From the NCBI GenBank assembly GCA_902774815.1, contig CACYJV010000033.1, positions 1-64,000 on the forward strand: a DNA stretch of 64,000 nucleotides, given 5' to 3'. Under the pieces are notes generated by a model. It searched no databases. It saw only the letters and a list, made by a program, of their open reading frames with translations, and was not told the DNA's origin. The stretch comes from an uncultured Prevotellaceae bacterium (lineage in GTDB: Bacteria > Bacteroidota > Bacteroidia > Bacteroidales > Bacteroidaceae). The translations under genes and the position numbers were made by a program. Shown piece after piece: positions 33,098 to 41,300 of this stretch (positions within the stretch are counted from its first letter, which is position 1; every line of letters begins with the position of its first letter).

Positions 33098-36000
33098 TTA
33101 TTCGCTGATTTCAACAGATATGGTCTGTTTACGGTTCTTATTGTAATGGTCGGTGAAGAAAGTGGTGCCCGTCCCTGTGTGAGTCATCTTGGGTTTCTCA
33201 AAAGTGAGTTCCACCCGGCGAGTTGACTTATCAAGAGGAGGCAGTGGAATCATGACGTTCCCTTCACTATTGGCCTCGACCTTGAACGTTGTTTTATGTT
33301 GATCAATAAGCTCCTGGTTACCGTCAAGCATATCGAAGGTGATGGCATACTTGACTGGTTTGTCCGTTGCGTTGAGCCATGACAGCTTTCCAACGAGCGT
33401 GTCATTCCACTTTGTCTCAACTGGTAGATTGGCGTAGGCCTGGAACTGTTTGTTCACTCTCCCGATGTTCACGCCGTCACTTTCCCTAAACAGTTCCAGC
33501 TTTTCATGTTGTTGCGTGAAATACATCTTGAAATCATGAATCGTGATGTCGTCCCATTTGAACAAAGCGTTTTGTGATGCAATATCAATTATTGACTGAT
33601 AGGCCTGCTCTTGTTCAGTGTTGTTGAACGAGATGTCCCTCTCATCATCAAGCACTAAACGTTTTTCACCATTTTGTTCCAATTCCCACAACTCTAATCG
33701 AATGCGCCCTGTCCTCGTTTTGGCGTATGGTTCAGAGTCAAGAGCCACGTATTTGATGAGTTCATAGTTGTTGCCTATGGTTAGTTGTGCTTTGTTATGA
33801 CATTCTCGAATGGTCTTTTTGTCTTCTTCTTTGACACTTACATACTGCGTAGAGAATGTTTGACCGTTGGTTGACCTTCCCAAAACACCTATGGCAGGAT
33901 AAAAGGATTCAAAAGGATAGAAAAAGAAGAGCACATGACTATCTGTCGTCTTGTTCAGCGTGAACTTTGTTGACAACGTGATGAATTTAGGCATTTCGCC
34001 AAAAACGGTATGCGTGCCAGAATGAATGAATTTCAAGTTTCGGCCGTTTCCTTTATCGATGACGTTGGCAAATTCCTCTAGTTGTAATGTGGAGTTAAGA
34101 TTCTCTTTGAATTCACCGCTTGTCATTCCTTTGTCTTTGAGCCCTGCATAATCTATCGGTGAGGAATAGGCAGGGTTTTCCTCGTAGTAGTTGTTTTCGG
34201 CCGTAAACTCGGGCTTTCCGCTAAGAGGAGTCTCTATCCATAATCCATATTCACCTTCTATGACATTTGACGCATTGGCAAACGATATTCTTCTGCCGTT
34301 TGGCAGATTGATGTCGATGTCATATACGATGGTTTCTGGTACAATAATCTGCTTGTCGGGCCGTGACTTTTTGCATTTCTTCAAGCCTGAGGAAAAGTGC
34401 GGCTTGTTCTTTGAGGGCGTTATGCTGATGGTTGTCTCACGTTCCGTAGCTATCGGCTTCAGTTTGTTCAGGGTTACGCGCCACAGTTTTTTGTCTTTAA
34501 GTCTGACGCCAGAGATGACGTATGGCTCGTTCTCCGAGGCAAGTGTGGTTACCATCGTCTCACATTCACTCTTGCCGATTTTTTCGTTCAGTTCGGCAAG
34601 GACATTCTGCAATCTGCTATAACTGTTGCTATAGTATTGTTGGTATTTGGTTACAGCGTTATTGGTTTTATCATTGTCATCGCCGAAGGGGAAATAATAG
34701 GTTTTGACCCCGTCGGCCGTAACATTATTGTTTATAGCCCTCGTCTCCACCTGAAAATAGGCGATTGCTTTATCAGGGCAACAGAGGAAAACGTGATACA
34801 TGAACTCATTGTAATAGGCTTCAAGAGTGTTGATAGTATCGTCATCTTCTTCAGCTAATTGCTTGAAGCGTTGCTTTGTCTCTTCATCGTCGTCGCCCTG
34901 CAGGTAGCCATTCACCCATATATTGAAACTGCTGATGAACGCGTTGAACTTACCATTTCTCTGCTTTTCGCTCTGCGTCGATACCAGCAGGCTCCTCAGC
35001 TTGTTGACATTGCCTACGAAGTATGAGAAATAGTTCCTTTTGTTGGGGAACATCTTCCAGTTATCCATGCAAAGTTTCTTGTAGTACTCTGCAGTGATTT
35101 TTCCATAGATGGCACCGCAGGAGTACATCTGGGGATTTTGCTGTACGGTTCCACCGAGATAGGTTTCAAAACGCTGTGCTTGGTTGACGTAACCCTTTGC
35201 ATTACCATGCTCATAGATGCTGCATTTGGCATTGGGATTGTATTCCAGAACGGGAGCCATGACGTATGTGTAGAACAACTCATTCTCGTATCCCTTCATG
35301 ACCGCATCCCAGATGTTGGGATTGCGCCTTTGGGAGTATGTTTTAGCGTTCAGACCATAAAAAGAATGCCTGCTTAATGGTTTGTCGTTGGCAGTGCACA
35401 CTTCCGAAAGTTGCTCAGTTGACAAATCCAGTCCTCGTTTCAGCATCTCATTCCAAATCTCTTTCCTGTCTTTGAGCTCTTCCAAGAGAGTGGAATTGCA
35501 GAAAGATGCATAATCAGTGGAGTTCTTGCTGTTGAAATATCTTTCGCTGAAACGCCTTGATGTCATGATCCGAACGTCATTCCAAGGACCTTCGATGTCG
35601 CAATACACATAGTCCAGGCCTACTCCAAGCGTTGCGATTTGAGCAAACAGGTCCGTCAAGAGCTTTTTGATTCGTTTACATCCGTTGGAACCTTCCTCAA
35701 TTCCTAATACGTCCTGCATGTAGTATCTGACCTTCTCTTGGGGATTATGCTCATAGGTCACATCTGTGTCAAAGAAAAGGTGGCTGCCGTTCACGGCAAA
35801 CAAATCGTCGACAATGCTGATTTCATTGACTTTGCCTTTTTTTGCATCATCTTCATTATAGAGATCCCGCAGTTTGTTATTATCGTCAACGGCATGAGCG
35901 ATGATGAACTCAAGCTTAAAGATGGCGCCACCCATCAGGAAGACAAGACTGTTGCTATCTATCGACATGCTGCGGAATCCTTCAGGCTGCTTGGCAAGAG

Positions 36001-37042
36001 CCTTGACAGCGTATCTGGCAGCGTTTTCGGCGGTGAACTTGGTCAGCGAAACCATCGATCTGTACATGGTGTGAGTGGAGAGACAGTCCATGACATGTGA
36101 GTAGGTGTTATATGGATTCTCGTCACCCTCTTGAATGTACGATTTCTTCACTTCATCGTCGTCATTACCGCTCTGCCACACAAAGGCAGTGACGTCTTTT
36201 GCCCTTTCTTCGGGCGTCTGCGTGTAGATGTACAGTTTGATTTCCGGACAGCTGAATATCCTATTGTCACTGCATCGGAATGTGTAGTCAGATGTTTCGT
36301 GTACTTCTACTGTTGGATGTTCGATGCCATCACTCGGAACTTCGATGTCGTTCCACTGGTATTGTCCATCCAATGTGGTGTATTTCCCATCCTTATATTC
36401 CATGACATGGCCTAACAGGATTTTGGAATCCTTTATCGACTGACCTTTATAAATGGAGGTTGCCACGGGTGAATCATAGAAGAACGGTCGGTCCTTGGGG
36501 AAGTTGGCGCTCCTGACCACGGGCTCTCCCTGCCTTATCTCAGTGCAAATGCACAGGTAAACATAGTCGTTGATGTTCTCGAAGATTTCTCTTGGCACAA
36601 CAATCCAGTCCTTTCGTTCTTTCATGTCTTTCCGTTGGACGCTTCCAAAGTGCCACATCAGATAGGAAGTCCGGTAAGCCATCGAGGCTCTTGCTTCCTC
36701 GTCCTTATCTAAGTAGATGTCTTTCAGGCTCTTATCATAGAATCCCATGGCTATGCCGCTTCCCTTGGGTTGGTAGTCGGCGGGAATCTGGACCTGCAGT
36801 GCTGCCACGTCTGCTGTGATTCTATAGACGTAGATGGAATCAGTGGTTTTTTTGCCCCAATTGTTACCGAAGCAACCGTCTGACTGTATGAGAAGGTTAG
36901 GTATTGTCACCTCTTTTTCCGATATGGGTTTCAAGTTTGAACCATTCGAAACCTGATCGTAGGGGTTAAAGATGGGTTCCATCTTTGGCTTGTCGTTCCC
37001 GTCATGACTGGGAAGCAACGTGATGTCGTTTTGATTTGCCAT
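33098..37042 (-). CDS. very large protein of unknown function (1314 residues)
   Basis: I do not recognise this family. There is no signal peptide or membrane helix, so it is probably cytoplasmic or exported by an unusual route. From about residue 310 the sequence shows alternating strand/helix segments ending in acidic or aromatic motifs: SHLFFDTDVTYE, VGLDYVYCDIEGPWND, CSIYEHGN, FNIWVNGY. This suggests, but does not prove, a TIM-barrel hydrolase-like core. The last 350 residues look beta-rich, with an immunoglobulin-like end (GKLSWLNATDKPVKYAITF). The DNA looks more AT-rich than its neighbours, and the gene stands alone. A -7 box lies at 37099-37106. Confidence 0.75.
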   Translation of the reverse strand: MANQNDITLLPSHDGNDKPKMEPIFNPYDQVSNGSNLKPISEKEVTIPNLLIQSDGCFGNNWGKKTTDSIYVYRITADVAALQVQIPADYQPKGSGIAMGFYDKSLKDIYLDKDEEARASMAYRTSYLMWHFGSVQRKDMKERKDWIVVPREIFENINDYVYLCICTEIRQGEPVVRSANFPKDRPFFYDSPVATSIYKGQSIKDSKILLGHVMEYKDGKYTTLDGQYQWNDIEVPSDGIEHPTVEVHETSDYTFRCSDNRIFSCPEIKLYIYTQTPEERAKDVTAFVWQSGNDDDEVKKSYIQEGDENPYNTYSHVMDCLSTHTMYRSMVSLTKFTAENAARYAVKALAKQPEGFRSMSIDSNSLVFLMGGAIFKLEFIIAHAVDDNNKLRDLYNEDDAKKGKVNEISIVDDLFAVNGSHLFFDTDVTYEHNPQEKVRYYMQDVLGIEEGSNGCKRIKKLLTDLFAQIATLGVGLDYVYCDIEGPWNDVRIMTSRRFSERYFNSKNSTDYASFCNSTLLEELKDRKEIWNEMLKRGLDLSTEQLSEVCTANDKPLSRHSFYGLNAKTYSQRRNPNIWDAVMKGYENELFYTYVMAPVLEYNPNAKCSIYEHGNAKGYVNQAQRFETYLGGTVQQNPQMYSCGAIYGKITAEYYKKLCMDNWKMFPNKRNYFSYFVGNVNKLRSLLVSTQSEKQRNGKFNAFISSFNIWVNGYLQGDDDEETKQRFKQLAEEDDDTINTLEAYYNEFMYHVFLCCPDKAIAYFQVETRAINNNVTADGVKTYYFPFGDDNDKTNNAVTKYQQYYSNSYSRLQNVLAELNEKIGKSECETMVTTLASENEPYVISGVRLKDKKLWRVTLNKLKPIATERETTISITPSKNKPHFSSGLKKCKKSRPDKQIIVPETIVYDIDINLPNGRRISFANASNVIEGEYGLWIETPLSGKPEFTAENNYYEENPAYSSPIDYAGLKDKGMTSGEFKENLNSTLQLEEFANVIDKGNGRNLKFIHSGTHTVFGEMPKFITLSTKFTLNKTTDSHVLFFFYPFESFYPAIGVLGRSTNGQTFSTQYVSVKEEDKKTIRECHNKAQLTIGNNYELIKYVALDSEPYAKTRTGRIRLELWELEQNGEKRLVLDDERDISFNNTEQEQAYQSIIDIASQNALFKWDDITIHDFKMYFTQQHEKLELFRESDGVNIGRVNKQFQAYANLPVETKWNDTLVGKLSWLNATDKPVKYAITFDMLDGNQELIDQHKTTFKVEANSEGNVMIPLPPLDKSTRRVELTFEKPKMTHTGTGTTFFTDHYNKNRKQTISVEISE

Positions 37043-37098
37043 AGTTATTAAGTGGTTTAGTGTTCATGACGAAATGTCATCGTTCAAGGATTCTCGTG

Positions 37099-37106
37099 CA
37101 AATATA
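37099..37106 (-). promoter_or_regulatory. -7 box of the 1314-residue gene
   Basis: The minus strand reads TATATTTG, about 57 bases before the ATG. Confidence 0.45.
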
Positions 37107-37210
37107 GTCATTTTTATTCAATATCGCAATCATTCAGCGAATAGTTTTTATTTTTTCAGTTGGCTGTCGCGTTGGGTTTCGTTTTAAGGAAACCCATGTT
37201 TTGAGGCGTG

Positions 37211-37340
37211 AAAGCATTGCTTTTCAGCCTCTAAAGCATTGCTTTTCGGTCTCTAAAGCATTGCTTTTCAGGTTACAGAGCTATGCTTTATGTACTACGG
37301 AGCAATGGGTTGTTTGGGACAAAGCATTGACTCGTAGAGA
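37211..37340. repeat. 22-base tandem repeats of AAAGCATTGCTTTT
   Basis: Three units begin at 37211, 37233 and 37255 with an exact 22-base period. Each contains the near-palindrome AAAGCA-T-TGCTTT. Degenerate copies continue to about 37340. A similar tract with a 21-base period is at 48548-48610. Confidence 0.8.
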
Positions 37341-37361
37341 ATGGCACATAGGTTTGTACGA

Positions 37362-37440
37362 CTCCAAGTCGAATGATAACAAAGAAGAAGGCCGAATCGC
37401 CTTCATGGGAAGGGCAATTCGGCCTTTATGATGCTTGGAG
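37362..37440. repeat. nested inverted repeats, possible terminator
   Basis: AAGGCCGAATCGC (37388-37400) pairs with GCAATTCGGCCTT (37414-37426) with one mismatch. The outer words CTCCAAG (37362) and CTTGGAG (37434) pair around it. It lies about 70 bases beyond the stop of the gene at 37510 and may terminate it. Confidence 0.55.
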
Positions 37441-37509
37441 TTGGTTACTCAAATGTAAAGGATTTATCAAAGGAAAGCGGCCCGATGGAATGCTTTCCGA
37501 CCTTTTCAA

Positions 37510-38430
37510 TCACTTTGAACTGGGCAGGAGTTCAGTCTTGACAGTTCCGTCGACGGCCTGTCCCATTGAGTTCTGCTTAATTTCGGTGCTGATGGACTTC
37601 ACCCATCCATCGGGTTGAATTTCGTAATCGCTAGTCGTGTTCATTTCCATCTTCAGCATGCCCGAGGCCATGATCTGGTCGAAGTTCTGCTCAATCATCT
37701 CTGCCTGCGCGGGCATCATCTTTTTGACCTGGTCGATGATCATTTTCTTCATCTCTTCCTTCGACATATTGAGCGCCGAAGTCACCTTCACTTTGCTTCC
37801 ATCAGGAGCCGAGAGGAAGTACATGTTCTTCACTTTGCGGCCTTGGTTGTCGGTTCCCTCGTCCATGAGGCCCGTGCTGATGGTCTTACCGTACAGGGCA
37901 AAAGGCGAACCGTTGGTCTTGACGCTGGCAATGACATTCTCTTTGGTGAGCGAAGCATCTACCTGGTTGACGAATGCTTCCTTAGGTAGTATCTGGGCGA
38001 CCTCTGGCAACTCGGCAGTCAGTTCGTCGAACATCTTCTCAACGGCATCTTTGCCCGCGCTCTTCACCTCATCGAAGTTCTTAATGTCGGTTATGACGCC
38101 TTCAGCATCGGTCGTATAGACGGTCTTCAGTCCTTTCATGATACCCTGATTGAGCGTCATGATGCGGCCCACGAGGTTCTCCTGGTCGTCGGTGTCCATT
38201 TTCTCCAGGCAAACCTCCAGCGTGTAGCCTGCAGGTGTGGCTCCAGTCACGGTGTAGCGCATCTCGCCCACCATGTTAATTACCTGTCCGCCCACGTTCA
38301 TGGTGGTCAAGGTGCGATAAAGCTTGCTGTCGCCTTTCTGAAACTTCGGCGTAATCTTCACGCCAGTGAGTTGTGCGCTCATGGCAACTGCGGTAAGCAG
38401 GAGCGCAAGTGTCATCATTACTTTTTTCAT
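37510..38430 (-). CDS. secreted protein, DUF6263-like
   Basis: This 306-residue protein has a clear signal peptide (VAMSAQ-LTGVK). The mature part is a beta-rich N-terminal half (KFQKGDSKLYRTLTTMNVGGQVINMVGEMRYTVTGAT) and a helix-rich second half with a Met/Lys-rich helix (MSKEEMKKMIIDQVKKMMPAQAEMIEQ). The pattern recalls periplasmic DUF6263-type proteins, which have no known function. The assignment is tentative. A -7 box at 38475-38482 serves it. Confidence 0.65.
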   Translation of the reverse strand: MKKVMMTLALLLTAVAMSAQLTGVKITPKFQKGDSKLYRTLTTMNVGGQVINMVGEMRYTVTGATPAGYTLEVCLEKMDTDDQENLVGRIMTLNQGIMKGLKTVYTTDAEGVITDIKNFDEVKSAGKDAVEKMFDELTAELPEVAQILPKEAFVNQVDASLTKENVIASVKTNGSPFALYGKTISTGLMDEGTDNQGRKVKNMYFLSAPDGSKVKVTSALNMSKEEMKKMIIDQVKKMMPAQAEMIEQNFDQIMASGMLKMEMNTTSDYEIQPDGWVKSISTEIKQNSMGQAVDGTVKTELLPSSK

Positions 38431-38474
38431 TTTTCTTTGTTGTTTGATTGAACGCTATGTGTTGGTTTCGGTTG

Positions 38475-38482
38475 CAAAGGTA
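38475..38482 (-). promoter_or_regulatory. -7 box of the gene at 37510-38430
   Basis: The minus strand reads TACCTTTG, 45 bases before the ATG. Confidence 0.45.
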
Positions 38483-38588
38483 ATAGTTTCCCTTTATTGG
38501 TGCAAGTTTTTTTGTTTGCAATAATTCGCAACTGCTTTTCTTGGTTCGCAAAAGTTTGCAACGCCTACTTTTGTGATGCACGAATCTT

Positions 38589-39119
38589 GTGCCTGTCAGC
38601 TTCACAGATGGTGCCTATTACAACTACCCTGAGAGCCAGAAGATAGCTGAAGGCATCTATCTCATCAAAGCTAAGGGCCACACCAAGGGCAATAGTATAA
38701 TCGTTGTGGAAATGGAAGGGCTGTTCTACATGATGCATGGCGACATTACCTATGTCGATGAAGCCCTCTATCAGGACAAGTTGTCGGTTGTATTCGACGA
38801 CCTGCCAGCTGCCCGTGAGACACAAGACCGCATCCGCGAGTTCATTCGTAAGCATCCAACGGTCTATTGTGGAACCCATACCCCGCAGGGCTACGAGAAT
38901 TTGGAGGCCAAACGCGTGATGGACTTGGACAATCCTGTTCCGACGGTGTTGGCTGAGGTCGATTTCTCAGAGCATGCGGCTTCCGGCAAGTATGTCTGTT
39001 CCATCTGTGGCTATGTCTATGACCCTGCCGAGCACGACGGTGTGCCCTTCGAAGACCTGCCTGACGACTGGCGTTGCCCCCGTTGCAAGCGAGGCAAGGA
39101 AAAGTTTAACAAGGCCTGA
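38589..39119 (+). pseudogene. 5'-truncated metallo-beta-lactamase-fold hydrolase fused to rubredoxin
   Basis: The 176 codons hold the C-terminal half of a lactonase-like metallo-beta-lactamase domain ([48 protein letters not shown]). A complete rubredoxin follows ([29 protein letters not shown]) with its four iron-binding cysteines. The N-terminal half with the HxHxDH metal site is absent. An in-frame stop lies at 38574 and the promoter of the neighbouring gene occupies the space upstream. The first usable start is a GTG at 38589. It is probably a remnant, though the rubredoxin part could still be made. Confidence 0.7.
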
Positions 39120-39569
39120 CGTACATCACGCATTGTCAAACTCATCGCGTCGATAGGCGAAAAGAAAGGCAATAATATACGAGTAGGCCCGTGAGTGGAT
39201 CAGTGACTTCGTAGAAGTCGCAATATCAGTAACCCCAGGTCTACTGACCTGGGGATAGGAATCCTCGTATGGGAATGCCGACTTCGTTATGTTCTTAGCT
39301 GCAATTGTCCCCAGGTCAGTAGACCTGGGGTTACTGATATTCGACCTCTTCGAGGTCGGCGGGTCATCATCTATATTATTTCCAAAAGCAATAGATGAAA
39401 ATGGATGTTTTTATCGTATCCTTATAGCCACTCGGCTTTGTTGCTTTCTTCTTCTGTAGCGTTTAGAGAACGAACAAGTTCTTTTTTTTCGAAGGAAGCA
39501 GCAAAGCCGAGCGCGTATGCATAGCTCTGCGGTTCAAATAGTTCTTATTTCGGCAAGCTATGCGGGCTT
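39120..39569. repeat. intergenic palindromic repeat block
   Basis: The arm at 39208-39258 and the arm at 39307-39361 are inverted copies of about 50 bases. Each carries CCCCAGGTC...GACCTGGGG, then TTACTGATATT (or its complement), then a GACCTCTTCGAGGTC or GACTTCGTAGAAGTC palindrome. From 39430 to 39565 come decayed fragments of the GCCGAGCG family (AGCAAAGCCGAGCGCG). No gene is seen in this 450-base stretch. Confidence 0.8.
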
Positions 39570-41150
39570 CTAACGCAATGATTTACAGAGTTTCTCGAAT
39601 TCCTTGTAGGGCAGGGACACCAAACGGCCCGTCCACGTTTTTGTCGCGATGGTCTGCATGGCTGGTACAATGCGTTCGTGCAGGTCGTCGATGGTGATGG
39701 ACGGATCAGGAATGTCGTTCCACAAGGCAAACATGCCACCTTCTATCTGTGGGTCTTGCTCAGCAAAATGCTTGTTGCCAATCATGGCAGGCGTCCAGTT
39801 GTCGTACAAGTACTCGCAGTTCAGGAATTCGTTGTAGTAGCCTGCCTTGGGAACTATGTAGACGAGTCCGTCAGGGATGGACACGAGCTGATAGCCCAGT
39901 TGTCGCATGGAGTCGGGCTCGGCATAGCCGTTGTACCAGCAGTTCATGAGCACTCCCTCGTGGCGCACGGGTGTGGTGCCGCGGGCATGGGTAAGGGCTC
40001 CCCATAAAGAAGGCTGTTTGCCATAGCTTTCGACCAGTGCAAGGTAGTGGTCGGTGTAGGTGCGGAATTGTTCCACGACTTCCTGCTTCGCATTCGAATA
40101 CTCGTCGGTGCCGATGCAGACGCGTGGTCCGCGGAACACGGGCAGTCCTTTTTCCTTACCTGCTGTAGCGGGGCTGGGTTCCAGATACTCTTTGAACAGC
40201 GCATCCATGAAAGTATAAACGTCTGGATTGCCGAGGTCGAAGTGGTCCATGCCATATTCTTTCGAAGCGAGGTCCGGGCGATAGTGTGTGAACGCGAGCG
40301 AGTGGGCAGGGGCATCAATCTCAGGGATGATTTCCACGCCATTTTGTTCAGCCAGTTCCTGCAGGGCGATGAATTCAGCTTTCGTATAGCTGCCGTCGCT
40401 GGCAGTCAGCCCAGGATAGGTGTCGCATTCAAGACGGAAGGCGGCTTGCGTCTTCGTCCAGTCATTGTCAAAATATTTTTTGAAGCTATTATCGTTCAGG
40501 TGCAGGTGCAGGGTGTTCATCTTGTAGAACCCCATCATGCGTACTAATTGCCGTAGATAGTCCATCGGGATGTATTTGCGCCCGACGTCGAAGACGAAGC
40601 CGCGCAGGCGATATTGCGGCACGTCGATTACCTGTCCGCAGGGAAGTTCCCTGACGGCCTCTTCTCGGGAACTTGCTGCACGCTGACTGGCGGGCTGCGG
40701 TGCCTGGAGCATCTGTAGCAGTGTGCGCGTTGCCCAGAATGCACCACGCGAGGAGGGACTGGAAATCTCAACCGTTTGCACGTCGCGCTTCCCTTTGGCG
40801 AGGTTCTGAGGATTGACTCCCACCGTCAGCTGATAGCCTTCGAGCGGCATTGTGTCGTGTTTGCGGCATACAAACACCACGTCGCCCTGCCGTGCACGGC
40901 CCTTGCGCAGTGCCATTGGACGCCCTGTTAGCTCCTCATAGTCGCGGGCAAAGGTGGCAGCAGTCTCAGCCAGACTTCGTGACACCAGCACATAGCGACC
41001 GCTGAGCGCCACGCTGCCAGTACTACCGGTCCACGAAGTCACTTCGGGCACTACACGCGGTTTCTCGTTTACCATTTGTATGGGCTGTGCGTCTGTGGCG
41101 ATGGCTGCCATGAACAGGAATAGCATGAATAGTATTCTCATCGTTTTCAT
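39570..41150 (-). CDS. secreted GH20 beta-N-acetylhexosaminidase
   Basis: This 526-residue protein has a signal peptide (to about residue 21), an N-terminal GH20b-like domain (about 25-165), then the catalytic barrel. Barrel motifs: RGFVFDVGRKYIPMDYLRQLVRMMGFYKMNTLHLHLND, EIIPEIDAPAHS, and the catalytic Asp-Glu pair in CIGTDEYSN. It removes terminal GlcNAc or GalNAc from glycans. A linker rich in Q, A, S and R near residues 148-170 is longer than usual. It ends close to the repeat block at 39120-39569. A -7 box at 41164-41171 lies just upstream. Confidence 0.88.
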   Translation of the reverse strand: MKTMRILFMLFLFMAAIATDAQPIQMVNEKPRVVPEVTSWTGSTGSVALSGRYVLVSRSLAETAATFARDYEELTGRPMALRKGRARQGDVVFVCRKHDTMPLEGYQLTVGVNPQNLAKGKRDVQTVEISSPSSRGAFWATRTLLQMLQAPQPASQRAASSREEAVRELPCGQVIDVPQYRLRGFVFDVGRKYIPMDYLRQLVRMMGFYKMNTLHLHLNDNSFKKYFDNDWTKTQAAFRLECDTYPGLTASDGSYTKAEFIALQELAEQNGVEIIPEIDAPAHSLAFTHYRPDLASKEYGMDHFDLGNPDVYTFMDALFKEYLEPSPATAGKEKGLPVFRGPRVCIGTDEYSNAKQEVVEQFRTYTDHYLALVESYGKQPSLWGALTHARGTTPVRHEGVLMNCWYNGYAEPDSMRQLGYQLVSIPDGLVYIVPKAGYYNEFLNCEYLYDNWTPAMIGNKHFAEQDPQIEGGMFALWNDIPDPSITIDDLHERIVPAMQTIATKTWTGRLVSLPYKEFEKLCKSLR

Positions 41151-41163
41151 TATTTTGGTCCTG

Positions 41164-41171
41164 CAAAGATA
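41164..41171 (-). promoter_or_regulatory. -7 box of the GH20 gene
   Basis: The minus strand reads TATCTTTG only 14 bases before the annotated ATG. This makes a very short leader or a slightly later start (MRILFML, 41141) likely. Confidence 0.45.
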
Positions 41172-41205
41172 ATCAATTATCGTGATACAGACGTAGAAAT
41201 GTGTT

Positions 41206-41235
41206 AAAAAAAAGCCCAGGAAGATGTCCTGGGCT
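41206..41235 (-). terminator. rho-independent terminator of the GH10 gene
   Basis: On the minus strand AGCCCAGGA and TCCTGGGCT form a 9-bp stem with a five-base loop followed by seven T. It lies about 65 bases beyond the GH10 stop. Confidence 0.85.
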
Positions 41236-41300
41236 GTAAGGGTATTGGCCGTGTTGGCCTACGATACCCACTTTTTACATAGCTGATATTTAGTTAAGCA

